Shown: piece after piece, positions 8,346 through 18,934 of the stretch
How the letters are laid out: each line of letters begins with the position of its first letter
Position numbering within the stretch: the stretch's first letter is position 1
Assembly: GCA_022495995.1 (NCBI GenBank)
Contig: JAFEMH010002089.1
Coordinates: 314,520-378,519 of the forward strand
Direction: 5' to 3'
Length of the DNA: 64,000 bases
Source: Adenophora triphylla var. japonica
Lineage: Eukaryota > Streptophyta > Magnoliopsida > Asterales > Campanulaceae
Translations under genes and position numbers: made by a program
The notes under the pieces: generated by a model
Seen by the model: the letters and a program-made list of their open reading frames with translations, nothing else
What the model was told of the DNA's origin: nothing
Databases searched by the model: none

Positions 8346-11188
8346 TGTGAGGACCCCGACCCGGAACCCACACGTGTCCCGAGCTGGAGCGTCCTCAAAC
8401 TAACCCAAATATTTTAAAACCTTTTATTTAACTTCCAAACATAACATAACCATTTTCAAAATAAGTCTACACCTTTTCACAATGGAGAAATAGTTGACTA
8501 ACTTAGAAAGTACGAAACTGTTTAGTTACAAAAAGACATCGGTTATAACAATAAATGAAGATTTAATAATACAATTCCCGTAAATGATTTATACTAAAGT
8601 ACACTTTCTATACCAACCTAATCATACCCCGACAAGTCCCACAATATAACTTCCAAACTCCTCACCGCCCTTACTTGACTGGTCCACCTGTCTCTTTAAT
8701 CTAAAACAAGAAGGGGAGAGGGGTGAGAATAAATCTCAGCAAGCTATTATGGATGCAGCAAGATGCCATACAAGATGCAACACGTAGCATGGCAACACAT
8801 CAAAAGACATATTCATATAACCCGAGAGGCTCCCTGCCGCCAACCGTCCCATACCGGTTGGAGACAACGACCAGCTCAGCATGAATATATCACAACACAT
8901 AAGTACGATAAAGTAACACTTAGAAGGATACTGAGCCAAGGTTTCATCTCCAAAAGGATATACACATCCGAGCAAAGCAGCAAGCCGATGAAGCGGTTCC
9001 TGAACCATGAACAATAACAAGACTGGGACTCCGGACACACAATGTATCCCCGGTGAAAACTAGACCATCTACCTCAAAAGGAGATGCTAGCCCACAAATC
9101 CCACACAAGGGGACAAACTCGGCAATGTATGAATTATAATGAACTCGGCTCGGTGCCATTATAAATCCATAACATTGCCCAACAAACAATTAAATCAATA
9201 CCAACGGATTTACATAACTAAGCACAAGTAATAACATACTTGCTTAACCAAACATTGTATGATCCAAAGTAGGGATACATACTACAACAAAGATATCATG
9301 AAGATAGCAATACTATATCAAGTATTCAACATTATCAAGCACATAATAGATACTTGAATAAATTCCACAAAAAGGGATAACAATATATCAACATGGTAAA
9401 ATATACTCATGTTCAACCAATAATCGAGTGCAAAGCATTTGATCAACACACAATGCATAATATAATCAATGTATATGAACTCAATGTAAGGCAAGGAAAT
9501 ATCATCAATCCATCCTACAAGGTCATTATACAATAATACTTAGCCTCTTTAAGGGTCTAAGTTGAATCTACCAAGTTGGAAATCATAATTGTCTAGTTAC
9601 CAAACTAGGTTAGCTAATGTTTTCCTAGCAACATTTAAAGTACTTCCACTATTCCATCTTGATCACTTAGAATGTCATTGTGAAGCCAAAGTATTCTACT
9701 TTAATCTAGGTTAAAGAGATTTCATTTTGGTTCGAGTTTGATTAGGTTTGAACAGCTCTAAAGTTGATACTTTGAAACCGTGCCAGGGCACGACTGCCCC
9801 CGTGGCACGACTCGTGCCCCCTTGACCTTCCCCTGAATCTGGCGTCCCCAGTAAGGCACGACTTCCCTTTATCCCTAGTCACGACTCGTCCCCACCCTCA
9901 GGCACGACTCGTGCCACAGGGCACGACTCGTGACCTGAGCCCAAAATCAACATAGAAGCAGAAATCCTTCATCACTTAGACCCATTTGTTCCCAACCAAG
10001 TTTCCTTTATTTTGTGTAAACCTAGAAAGCTTACTAACTTCATACTTCACATACTAAATCATTTTAGACCCAATTAGGTTATAAATCTAAATCATTTATC
10101 ACATGATTTCGAATAAACAAATCTTCCAACCAAGAGCCTTCTAATTTGTGAATCTAAGGGACAATTCTAGCTTTGTTACTTCCTTCTAACTCATTAAATC
10201 TCCAAAGTACCATGCCCTTAACCTAGATCATTACTACTTGGTTTTCCACCCACTTTACTACCATTTTCAAGATTCAACATTCCAAATCTAACTCCACCCA
10301 TTTCTTATACTTCCAAATTTTCTTCCATTAACAACAATATCATACTATGTTATTTACCCATTTTACTATCACTTTTCAAGTAAAATTTTCATAATTTAAT
10401 TAACCCATTTGCTCACCTTCTTGACCCATTTTAATAACACATTTCAAATTAAATCTTCTAAACTAATTTCACCCATTTCTTATAATCAAATCAACCCCTA
10501 ATAACCATAACATCATTCTATGCCATTTATCACATTCTCAAGTCCCAAAAAGTGGTCTAAAGCAATAGATAACCATTATCATCACAAGAACAACATTAGC
10601 AAATTCATGAGCATTCATAGAAGGGGAGGGTCATAATAACTCACTTTGGGATTTTAGAATGAAATGAAGATCTTCTTGGTTTGATTTGTTCCTCTAGATG
10701 ATTCATCCTCAAAGACACCCTTAGACTTGAATTTGGAGGAGAAATGCCTTGGCTTCAAGAAGGAAGATGAAAGCTTCCATGGAGGTTTTTCTAAGCTTGC
10801 TAGGAGGAAGTATGATAAGATGAGGGAGTAAGGAGGAAGGAGTAATAATTAGATAAGGAGAAGGAGGGGGGGGGCCGGATTGAGGAAGAGAAGGGGAGGG
10901 TTTTAGGGGGATTTGTCCCCCACTCACAAATCCCCTACACACTTCTTTCATTAATTTAAAATATCTTCCCAACCAACAACATTTTGTTTGTCCATTTTAT
11001 TACCACACCAATCTATTACTTTATTTATTTCTAATTATTATTTTTCCTTTAGAACACTATTTATTTCCTTATCATTTTTATCCTAACATAAGAAATTTAC
11101 AGATATAAAATAAACACATAAGATTGATATTAATATTACAAGTATATAATGTTATATTAAAATTGTGCCTAGGGATAGGGTCGTTACA
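8346..11188 (-). mobile_element. solo LTR of a Tekay-like gypsy element
   Basis: A 2,843-bp block starting TGTGAGGACCCC and ending GTCGTTACA, flanked by GTCTT on both sides (8341-8345 and 11189-11193). It interrupts the 99-bp array of the LARD. Its ends and layout match the LTR of the minus-strand chromovirus at 18740-21646 (TGTGGCGGCC at the start, GTCGTGACA at the end, the same CTGGAGGGT/CTGGAGCGT block near the start), so it is a related LTR in the same orientation. No internal domain is present: a solo LTR left by LTR-LTR recombination. No coding sequence inside. Confidence 0.85.
9781..9936. repeat. CACGACTCGTG palindrome cluster in solo LTR
   Basis: Three or more full GCACGACTCGTGCC-type palindromes and several half-site variants lie within 155 bp, flanked by CCCC-rich spacers. 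It is the same motif as at 2221-2345 and 20600-20757. Confidence 0.85.
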
Positions 11189-11193
11189 GTCTT

Positions 11194-11415
11194 CCTCCAG
11201 GTCAGGATCCGGGATGGTGACTTGTTGAGTTTGAGCTTTCTCCTCGACATTACCTCGACATGCACCCCAGCATCTGCCTCATCATTTCATTCTTGAACCA
11301 GCAGACAACTGAAGCGACACTTGTCACGTGACGCATGTTCGTATTCTTATAAACCGAGGTAGAGCTCACTTCCTCCTCGTCATCGACATGGCCGAGCAAG
11401 GAAGTCGGGGGCCAT
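11194..11415 (+). other. LARD 3' interior and polypurine tract
   Basis: Holds the remainder of the interrupted 99-bp unit, then about 150 bp of non-repetitive DNA. It ends with the purine run AAGGAAGTCGGGGG just before the 3' LTR, the expected plus-strand priming site. Confidence 0.6.
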
Positions 11416-11960
11416 CGAACGGTATAAACCGAGATACGAACTGGGCTTAGTCCGGGCAAGGCCCAAATGGATTGAGCCTAAACATAATCCATCAAAGTCT
11501 AATATATGAGGAAGGGTCATCTCGGCATACATATGAAATGCAGCTTATACAATCCTATTCTAATATGGACTGTGGACAGTTATAATTCCATTGGGATTAT
11601 AACTTAATCTCACACAGTTTCCTTATCCGACAAGGACTCAACATATTTAATCCTCACAGGATTAATATCTTATCTCTTAGCAATCCAATTCAACATGGAT
11701 TATACATTGCTAGGCCTATAAATACAAGCCATAATTCATATATTTTGGTATGCAATCTTTTGACTCTAAACTCCTGTCAAATTGATTTCTCTCTCTATAA
11801 ACGCAAATACATACTCTCACGCCCGAGGGTTTTCGCGGGGAACACCCCCGCGCCCTAACGGTGTCTGTTTTGCAGATCGTCCGTTCGTTCGTCCAGGAAT
11901 CCAACGCCGCGTACCCGACTGATTAGGTACTCCCGGTACCGCTCATTTTTTGCTGCATCA
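11416..11960 (+). repeat. LARD 3' LTR
   Basis: A 545-bp direct repeat of 3765-4307, with the first base pair CG instead of TG, the same CTATAAATA and the same GC-rich block. It is followed by ACAAA, matching the duplication before the 5' LTR. Confidence 0.85.
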
Positions 11961-12086
11961 ACAAAGTATAAACAGTGTTTTGAATAATCTTGTCCTCATA
12001 AAGTTCACAAAATAAATAAATAAAAAAACTATGAGTCTAATAACTCAACAAATAAGAACTATCGATAACCCTTTTATGTAGTGGTG

Positions 12087-12551
12087 ATGTAGGGAATCAG
12101 AAGCAGTAAGGGATAAAATGATAGATTATCAAACATTGTTGAATCGCGTACGGTTGCGAGTGAAAGATCTTCAAGTTTCGTTGAATCGCGCACGATTATC
12201 GAAATTTGGCATCCAAAATGAACGTATTAAACTTTTGGGAAGAAGAAATAAACTCTCAAGTTTATTCAATAAAAATCTCAATTAATCAACTAATTTTCGG
12301 AATTACATGATAGCCTATTTTTATAGGACTCTTAAGACTTGAAAATCAAGTCAAAACACTTCTAAAAATATCACTAATCTATATATTAACCTAAATCAAC
12401 TATTAAACATCAAAATATTGCATAAATCCACTCTAAAACATGAATTTATCATCTACCTAAATATAAATCCGAAAATTAAAATAAATTAACAAATAAATAA
12501 AATAAAACTCATAATTATCTCTAAAATAATTTCCATCGTTGATCTCCATCA
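12087..12551 (-). repeat. probable gypsy LTR, minus strand
   Basis: An AT-rich block ending next to TCTCCCCCGCTCG, which on the minus strand is a polypurine tract (GAGCGGGGGAGA) at the end of a gypsy-type coding tail. The left boundary is set only by a TG-like start near 12087. It contains a diverged direct repeat of GTTGAATCGCG. No partner LTR is visible, so the boundaries are approximate. Confidence 0.4.
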
Positions 12552-12950
12552 TTCTCCCCCGCTCGAAGAAAATTTGTCCTCGAATTTAAGTATTGCTTTA
12601 AACATATCTTCAAAAATTTCTAATGTAACAACATCTATCCAATCACTCCATTGCGTTGATACAAAATAATCGATGATTAACTTTTGAATGAGTGATTTAC
12701 TAGATGAACGTACGCCACTGATGTCAAACGGATCCTCATAAAGATATTCGACTTCTACGGCTTCAAACTTCCGCATTGATTTATCTTGTGGATATCCAAG
12801 GTCAACCAAGGTCACACCAATTAAATGAGATGCCATTAACTGACACACTTCACAATAGCAGTCATCAAAAATTGGGGGCTTTGACCAATCAACGAAAATG
12901 TCTTCACTCGAAGAGTCAAAGAAGGGTACTTCATAAATTTAACCCAGGGG
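12549..12950 (-). pseudogene. C-terminal tail of a gypsy-type polyprotein or ORF
   Basis: The minus-strand reading ends FEDKFSSSGGE then stop. The ending EDK-F/L-x-x-GG next to a polypurine tract is common at the 3' end of gypsy-type coding regions. The upstream reading (VPFFDSSSEDIFVDW and LIIDYFVSTQWSDWIDVV) has no domain I recognise. It is truncated near 12950, and no RT or integrase is present. Low certainty beyond a retroelement-derived tail. Confidence 0.4.
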
Positions 12951-13103
12951 TTATATGTCACAACAAGCAATACAAATTATCATTTGATTACAACTGATCA
13001 ATCAAACTGCATCAACACATATACAACACATATACAAAGTATTAAACACATGACCCTAGAGGGTTCTCAAATTTACACTCAACACATATATAAAAAGAGT
13101 AAG
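12951..13103. other. AT-rich intergenic DNA
   Basis: Contains short repeats of ACACATATACA. No gene or element end recognised. Confidence 0.5.
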
Positions 13104-13238
13104 TTTTGGGAGAAATCAGTTTCTCCATAAATTATAAAAAGTCCAATTTTTTTCAACTTGTAAATATTTGACGAATATAAGAGCAGTTTAAAAAAACAGG
13201 ACTTTTTATAACTTAGGGAGAAACTAGTTTCCCCCAAA
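13104..13238. mobile_element. foldback MITE, about 135 bp
   Basis: The first and last ~41 bp are inverted repeats (TTTTGGGAGAAATCAGTTTC on the left; the right end read in reverse gives TTTTGGGGGAAACTAGTTTC), with AT-rich sequence between. The target duplication is unclear. The arms also contain the short hairpin GGAGAAAC/GTTTCTCC. Confidence 0.65.
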
Positions 13239-13274
13239 ATATTGTGATATAAAAAAAGTTGATCATGAATAATA

Positions 13275-13452
13275 CTCCCTCCGTCCCTAAAAGATTGTCC
13301 TGTTGTACATTTTGCAATTATTAAGGAAAAGCTTCACCTTCTTGTACCTTAGTAGACTTGCACTAACATTCATGCCTAAGTTTAGAAATGGGACATACTT
13401 TTTGGGACAAGTCAAAATGGCAAATGGGACAATCTTTCAGGGACGGAGGGAG
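13275..13452. mobile_element. Stowaway-type MITE (178 bp)
   Basis: Terminal inverted repeats CTCCCTCCGTCCCT and AGGGACGGAGGGAG, preceded by TA. The extended arms (AAAAGATTGTCC / GGACAATCTTT-like) also pair. This is the CTCCCTCCGTCCC family of Tc1/mariner-derived Stowaway MITEs. It lies about 90 bp beyond the stop codon of the NLR gene. Confidence 0.8.
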
Positions 13453-13540
13453 AATTTAACCTTAGCTTGATGAGTATAAAGATTGTTGCCACTATTTATT
13501 TCTTCTCCGAGTTAAATGAAATAATAACTGAAATAGGAGG

Positions 13541-16500
13541 TTACAATTCCCACATTAATTGATTATTTATCTCCACCCGTGGGATGTGGGATATTTTGGG
13601 CCAATAATCTCTTTTCTCCTTCTTACACCTTTCTTCTAGAAGTGGACATCTCCAGATTTGAAGACTTGAAAGCGTTGGAAGCAGAGTTTCGGGCAGGTTG
13701 CGAAGCTTAGGACATTTGAAGACTCCTAGGAATTTAAGAGAGGAGAGGTTTTGAAGGTCCTCTCCAAAAGATTCCAAATTCTTCGGATTCCGGATCTCAA
13801 GAAATGTTAATGAGCCAGGGAGTTGAGTCCCCACCTCCGAAAAGGAAATCAGTAGTAGGAATTCACCAAATAGATAGAGCGTGTGGAGAGAGGTTGGAAG
13901 GGTTGCTAGTCCCCACTCCTTAATTGGCTGCTTTACATTCCCCATTTTTAGTGATTCTAATTTTGGAGGCCAACAACCTGCACTTGGATAACCCTCTAGA
14001 TTTTTACAATCATTGATTTCCAAAAGTCGAAGAGAGGTGAGGCTTTGCATCTCATTGGCGCACAACATGTACTTTAGGTTTGAGCAGTTAACAATCACAA
14101 GAGATATGAGAGTGGGGGGCAGACTTTCTTCTGAAATCGACTTTATGCCCGAACAATTAGCTATCTCTAATCGAGTGAGATGAGTCAACCCTTCTGGTAT
14201 CGATTTTATATTTGACCATCCGTGAAAACAAATCGATTCAAGCAAAGACAAAGACATGCCCTCCTCTGCCAAGTCCTCCATATTCTCACAACGTATAACC
14301 GAAAGATCCCTGAGAGTGGTGGGTAGCTTCCTCCCCGTGGGAAACCATTTCAGACTTGGACAATTATAGATATCAACATACTCAAGATTAGAGAATTCAT
14401 ATTCTCCATGTCTTCTTCTGCCCATGCTACTGCTTTCCCCCTGCCTTTCAGTTTTAGCCTCCAACTCTGTTGTTGTTGATCCCAAGTTGTCTTTCAACTT
14501 CATGCAATTACTGATGATCAGAGACGTGAGGCTGTTTTGCCATTTCGGCATCTTCTCAAGCTCATAACAATCCCATAAATTCAATGTCTCAAGATTGTGA
14601 GGCAGCAATTGCTCTTCATCTCCCAATGATTCAAGATGTTGACATTCCATTACACTCAACGATTTCAACTTCTCAAGTACCTGACATGCAACTTCTTCTT
14701 CCCACAAATATCTCAGCTGCTCACATCTAGAAACGCTTAGTTTCTCAACTTCTCCCAAACACCCAATAATTCCTTCATCTAATTTACTCAGCCCTGAGAT
14801 CTTAGAAACCGCCAACACCTTCACTGAGCCAACCCCAGCCATACTCTTTAGAACCCTCTCGCTGCAACCAATTATCACTAACGATTTAAGTGATGGAATC
14901 GTTGCAACTGAAACCTTGTTCAGGTTCATACAACCACGCATTTCTAGACGTTTTAGGCATGGGAACGCTCTGTTGGTCGAATCAGCACACCATTCCTCCC
15001 AGCTACACATATCCATGAAGCTTAGCTTTATGAGTGACTGAAAACCAACAATATTAGGAAAGCCTGTTCCAAAAAACTCTGGACCCACTATTATCACCCC
15101 ATCCATGCCTTGAATAAACAATTCCTTGAGTGAACTTAGTTTTCCGAGTGGAGGTAAATTCACACAATTTTTGCAACCGACCAGACTCACCTTCGCCATA
15201 TCACAGAACAATTGATCCCCAACCCAACCAGGAAAGTTTCGGCCCCCGTAAAATTTAATTTCCAAAGTTTTCAAGCCTATATGAGGCTTTAGCGCATCAA
15301 GTACTTCAAATTCAAGTGCTGAGTCTCGAGCACCACTATAGCTGCAACTCCATTTCATATCCAATCCATGAAGACCCTCTTTGCCCAATATATTAGCCTC
15401 CATAGCATCTTGAACTTTCAACACGTTCTCCATGCCAACTATCGATAATGTTCCTTGGAGATGGCGTAGGCTCTTCAACTCAAATATTTTCCGCCCCTTA
15501 TTCTTATCAACAATAAACTTTGACAATGTGCGGAGGTGAGTAAGAAAACCAATCCCCACTGGCATCTCTTTTATGCATGGTGTATCACCAATATCTAGAT
15601 GCCGTAGATTGATCAACTTCTGACTGCTTGTGGGCAACTGAACAAGTTCACGGCAGCCATGTAATAATAACGTTTGCAAATTGGAGCAGTCACAAATGGA
15701 TTTGGGCAACTCCTTGATTCCAGTCCTGGATAAATCAAGATATCGAAGGTGACTCAATTTGCCTATTGATTTGGGAAGCTCGTTTATAAGATACCCATTG
15801 AGAGACAGTGCTCGTAAGCATGGTAACCTTGGAAAGTCTTTAAAAACCAGATTACTTAAGTAAGAAATGTGGAAAGTCTTTTCCCGTATTGGTAGAATCG
15901 TACGAAGACACTGAGATGCAGTAATTGCCTTGAATTTTTTGTAATCATCATATTTGTGGGAAATAAATGATGCATGTCGTGCCTCTTCAGAAACCTTGTA
16001 CTGCTCATTGCTCTCTATATCACGGTCCAGCCTTAGGCATATCAAACAAGCTACATATTGAGCTAGATCATTATTAAGATCATGCATAATGAACCTTGAT
16101 TCATTCCTAGTCGAATGTTGGAAAAATGATCTTGATAGCAGCTCATTGAAATACTCACAACCCAACTCTTCCATTTCCTTCTGCCCTTCTACTTTCCTCA
16201 AGAATCCTTGCGCCATCCATAACATAATCAGCTCCTTCTTGTCAAACTCGTGGGCCTTCGGAAATATTGAACAATATGAAAACAAAGGCTTCAAGTACGG
16301 AGGAAGATGATGATAGCTTACCCTTAGAGCAGGGATAATTTCATTGCTCTGTAGCTCCCATATCTTGCTAGTTGAAACTTCTTCCCACTGCTTTGGGCTT
16401 CCTTTAGTTCGGAGAAGGCCCCCAAGTGACTTTGCTGCCAAAGGTAAGCCTTTGCATCTCTTTGATATCACCTTTCCAACTTCTTTAAATTCTGGATGAC

Positions 16501-17560
16501 CATCAAAATTTTGTTTCTCAAAGGCATGTTGAGCTAACAGAGAGAGACAATCCTCATCAGATAGCAACTCCAACTCATACACTTCCATAGAACCCATGAT
16601 TTTTGCAACAACGTGACTGCGAGTAGTGACTATGATCGTGCTGCCGGGGGCACCACCATAAAAAGGAGCACATAGAAGGTGCCATTTTGCATAGTCTTGA
16701 TTCCATACATCATCTAAAACAAGAAGAAACTTTTTCTTGGAAAGGTTCTCCATTAGCTTTACTTGAACCTTATTTAACTCATTGAACGAGCTACTCTCAT
16801 CAGACACCTCCTCATAAATTATCTTGCTTATCTTGAGAACATCGAAATCTTCAGTAACACTTACCCAGGCTCTATTATGAAAGGAGTCTTTCACTCCCTC
16901 ATTATTGTAGAGAGACTGAGCAAGAGTGGTTTTACCAATACCACCCATTCCAACTATTGAGATGATACGAACTTTGCTATCGCGATCGTTCGTTCTATCC
17001 TCCTTGAGCAACCATTTGAGAATTGCTGCACTGACTTTTTCTCTGCCAAAAACACGAGCTGGATCAACCAAAGAAGACGTTAAAGGAAGCCTCAGATTTC
17101 CTGTTCTTTCCGATTTCTCCCCAACACGCAATTTGAGAATGTTCTTTCTTTTTTCAAGTTCTTGCAAACTATTAGTGATCTCACCAATCTTCCGATCCAT
17201 GTTATAATTGAATCTAATAGCAGTAGGATTGAATCTCGAAGTAAATTTATGCAGCCTACCAGAGCAGCTTGATTCAGGTGTTGCTATGATCTGGCGACGC
17301 CGAGCTTCAGTGGCCAAACCATCTACGACATCCTCGATTTGGAAAGCCAGGTTCTGAACATTGTGCAGCCACAGTTGAATAGGCCTCTGTTCAATCTGCC
17401 TGTCTTCTGCATCCTCCAACACTGCCTCAATAGTCTCCAGCATATTAGTCCATTGCTTGAGCTTGCGATCAATTCCGCCAGATGGAATGAATGACAAGGC
17501 GACAGGGGCCAAGTTCTCAATCAACAACGAAACTAACGGAGAGACAAACATTTCAGCCAT
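13541..17560 (-). CDS. CC-NBS-LRR disease resistance protein (RPP13-like 1 type)
   Basis: An intracellular immune receptor that senses pathogen effectors and triggers defence through nucleotide-dependent oligomerisation. It is a single exon of about 1,339 residues. The upstream in-frame ATG at 17662 would add 34 residues; I prefer the ATG at 17558-17560 because MAEMFVSPLV is a typical CNL start. Domains: Rx-type coiled coil at about 1-130 with an EDVID-like EDVVDGL; NB-ARC with P-loop GMGGIGKTT (about 204-212), LLVLDDVW kinase-2 (about 279-286), GSTIIVTTRS, GLPLAA (about 371) and an intact MHD (about 492). Leucine-rich repeats follow from about 540 to the end (for example LRYLDLSRTGIKELP). 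All key residues are present and no stop interrupts the frame, so the gene is probably functional. An intronless structure and ~1,340 residues fit this subfamily. The family is certain; the pathogen specificity cannot be told. Confidence 0.93.
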   Translation of the reverse strand: MAEMFVSPLVSLLIENLAPVALSFIPSGGIDRKLKQWTNMLETIEAVLEDAEDRQIEQRPIQLWLHNVQNLAFQIEDVVDGLATEARRRQIIATPESSCSGRLHKFTSRFNPTAIRFNYNMDRKIGEITNSLQELEKRKNILKLRVGEKSERTGNLRLPLTSSLVDPARVFGREKVSAAILKWLLKEDRTNDRDSKVRIISIVGMGGIGKTTLAQSLYNNEGVKDSFHNRAWVSVTEDFDVLKISKIIYEEVSDESSSFNELNKVQVKLMENLSKKKFLLVLDDVWNQDYAKWHLLCAPFYGGAPGSTIIVTTRSHVVAKIMGSMEVYELELLSDEDCLSLLAQHAFEKQNFDGHPEFKEVGKVISKRCKGLPLAAKSLGGLLRTKGSPKQWEEVSTSKIWELQSNEIIPALRVSYHHLPPYLKPLFSYCSIFPKAHEFDKKELIMLWMAQGFLRKVEGQKEMEELGCEYFNELLSRSFFQHSTRNESRFIMHDLNNDLAQYVACLICLRLDRDIESNEQYKVSEEARHASFISHKYDDYKKFKAITASQCLRTILPIREKTFHISYLSNLVFKDFPRLPCLRALSLNGYLINELPKSIGKLSHLRYLDLSRTGIKELPKSICDCSNLQTLLLHGCRELVQLPTSSQKLINLRHLDIGDTPCIKEMPVGIGFLTHLRTLSKFIVDKNKGRKIFELKSLRHLQGTLSIVGMENVLKVQDAMEANILGKEGLHGLDMKWSCSYSGARDSALEFEVLDALKPHIGLKTLEIKFYGGRNFPGWVGDQLFCDMAKVSLVGCKNCVNLPPLGKLSSLKELFIQGMDGVIIVGPEFFGTGFPNIVGFQSLIKLSFMDMCSWEEWCADSTNRAFPCLKRLEMRGCMNLNKVSVATIPSLKSLVIIGCSERVLKSMAGVGSVKVLAVSKISGLSKLDEGIIGCLGEVEKLSVSRCEQLRYLWEEEVACQVLEKLKSLSVMECQHLESLGDEEQLLPHNLETLNLWDCYELEKMPKWQNSLTSLIISNCMKLKDNLGSTTTELEAKTERQGESSSMGRRRHGEYEFSNLEYVDIYNCPSLKWFPTGRKLPTTLRDLSVIRCENMEDLAEEGMSLSLLESICFHGWSNIKSIPEGLTHLTRLEIANCSGIKSISEESLPPTLISLVIVNCSNLKYMLCANEMQSLTSLRLLEINDCKNLEGYPSAGCWPPKLESLKMGNVKQPIKEWGLATLPTSLHTLYLFGEFLLLISFSEVGTQLPGSLTFLEIRNPKNLESFGEDLQNLSSLKFLGVFKCPKLRNLPETLLPTLSSLQIWRCPLLEERCKKEKRDYWPKISHIPRVEINNQLMWEL

Positions 17561-17640
17561 TATAAGAAGATGAGAAGGAAGAAGAGAAGCAATCAAGGAT
17601 GAGAAAAATTCAGCAATTAGGTGATAAGAGAAATGAAAAG

Positions 17641-17728
17641 AATGGGAAATACTTTGAAGCAATCAAAAGACAAAGAAGATTCTTTGTTAGAATGGGAGGG
17701 CATTACTTTGAAGCAATCAAAAGACAAA
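17641..17728 (-). repeat. 50-bp tandem duplication in NLR 5' leader
   Basis: AATGGGA followed by ACTTTGAAGCAATCAAAAGA occurs at 17641-17674 and again at 17691-17728. It lies between the start codon and the TATA-like box, so it probably duplicates part of the 5' UTR. Confidence 0.75.
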
Positions 17729-17740
17729 TCTATATAGGAT
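17729..17740 (-). promoter_or_regulatory. TATA-like box of the NLR gene
   Basis: On the minus strand the sequence reads ATCCTATATAGA, about 170-180 bp upstream of the preferred start codon. It is a plausible TATA box, with the transcription start expected near 17700. It coincides with the 5' end of the proposed Helitron. Confidence 0.45.
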
Positions 17741-17907
17741 AAATGGCAACTGTCCAACTCAACAATGAACAGTACAATGAATAGTGCCAAATTTTTTTTT
17801 CCCATTTTGCCATCACTAAGTTGTCCCTTTCCCATTTTGCCCTTTTTTTTTAAATAAAAATAAAAAAAAAAAATACCACGTGTCCTCGGACACGGGCTTT
17901 TTACTAG
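17729..17907 (+). mobile_element. small non-autonomous Helitron (179 bp), tentative
   Basis: The right end has the Helitron 3' signature: a short hairpin (GTGTCC TC GGACAC, 17880-17893), a T-rich spacer, then CTAG at 17904-17907 followed by T. The left end starts TCTATATA after an A at 17728, as expected for insertion between A and T. Helitrons leave no target duplication, so the 5' end is inferred from the TC start only. The interior is AT-rich with repeated CCCATTTTGCC. Confidence 0.5.
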
Positions 17908-17913
17908 TATATA

Positions 17914-18184
17914 CTCCCTCCGTCCCACGTGAATAGACACTTATTTCTTTTTTGGGACGTCCCACGTGAATAGACACTGCCCAAAATGGAAAAGAATTTA
18001 TTATTTTATATTCATCCTACCCCACCCACTCATTCTCTCTCTTCATTTCCTACCACACAATTTATTCAATCAACTCCACTCATTCTCTCTCTTCATTTCC
18101 TACCACACATTTTCATTATTATATTCATTTTCCTTAGTTATTGTGCCAAAATTTTTGGTGTCTATTCACGTGGGCCGGAGGGAG
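17914..18184 (+). mobile_element. Stowaway MITE copy A (271 bp)
   Basis: Inverted repeats CTCCCTCCGTCCCACGTGAA and the matching right end, flanked by TA at 17912-17913 and 18185-18186. The interior has two copies of CTCATTCTCTCTCTTCATTT. It is nearly identical, in opposite orientation, to the copy at 18935-19205. Confidence 0.9.
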
Positions 18185-18214
18185 TATATATCAGGAAAAA
18201 TAAAAGGTCTTAAC

Positions 18215-18457
18215 TGGTGATGGCCAAAATGGGTCGTAGCCCGCGGACACCCGTCCATTTCTGAATTTTGTAAAAAACAAAAAAAATCCAAAATCCATTT
18301 AGTCCGTGTTGCGGATTGTCCGGGCCAAGTGGCCGGGTCAGTGGGGTCGGGCCGGACTTTGACCCATTTGATGACACGATCCGTCAGACCCTAGCCCGCC
18401 AAGCCCGCGAATCATGTTAAAACGGGTCGGAACGGGTAATCCGTTTGGCCATCACCA
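18215..18457. mobile_element. hAT-like MITE (243 bp)
   Basis: Inverted termini TGGTGATGGCCAAA and TTTGGCCATCACCA. The 8 bases on either side (GTCTTAAC and GTCACAAT) agree at 5 of 8, a worn hAT-type duplication. The interior is GC-rich with GGGTCG/CGGGCC blocks and has no coding sequence. Confidence 0.65.
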
Positions 18458-18739
18458 GTCACAATTTCAAAGAATTCCAAATGACATACTAGCTACAAAT
18501 CCATAGAAAAATTGCTAAGCATATGGCATAATAGAGTGAAATTAAAAATGAAAAGAGGGTCATTGGCATATTAGATACGGAAATGGAAAGGAGGTTTTGT
18601 CTGCTAAACTTGGGTTTAATTCCGAGAGACTACCTCACCTCAAATCATTCTACATAAAATTTCAATCGAGATCCAAAAATCCATACACAAATAAAAGCCC
18701 AGATCAAAATCCCATAAAACCTCAATCGCGTGAGGGTGT
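18458..18739. other. unassigned DNA left of the chromovirus
   Basis: About 280 bp of AT-rich, non-repetitive sequence. I see no gene or element end in it. Confidence 0.5.
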
Positions 18740-18934
18740 TGTGGCGGCCTCCCCAACTCCAGAACCTATAGACTCGTGCCCCAAGCTGGAGGGTCTCCAA
18801 ATTACCCTTTTTCAAAAAAAACTTTTCTTTATATTCACTTGAAAAGTAGAACAACCATTTTTCAAAACAATTTCAAAATAACCTCTTTACTTGGAGGTGA
18901 AATATAAACCTGCTTTAACCAGTTATAACATGTA

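Larger units (their letters stand above)
3765..11960 (+). mobile_element. LARD-like non-autonomous LTR retrotransposon
   Basis: Two near-identical LTRs (3765-4307 and 11416-11960) in direct orientation are flanked by the 5-bp duplication ACAAA (3760-3764 and 11961-11965), which proves one insertion event. Just inside the left LTR, GCCGGGGAC resembles the tRNA-primer region of Tat/Athila elements. Before the right LTR there is a purine run (AAGTCGGGGG), giving plus orientation. No gag or pol is present. The interior instead holds host gene fragments, two tandem arrays and a later 2.84-kb solo LTR insertion; without that insertion the element is about 5.3 kb. It must have used proteins from an autonomous relative. 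Confidence 0.85.

Noticed and set aside
7591..8403. Plus-strand 270-codon ORF rich in L/I/G over the 99-bp array
   Set aside because: It is the shadow of the 99-bp period; the amino-acid pattern is not that of a known protein, and the ORF ends within the solo LTR.
17561..17662. Longer NLR start at 17662 (34 extra residues)
   Set aside because: The added residues are hydrophobic and unlike any CNL start, whereas MAEMFVSPLV at 17560 is typical; the extra part is probably 5' UTR read in frame.
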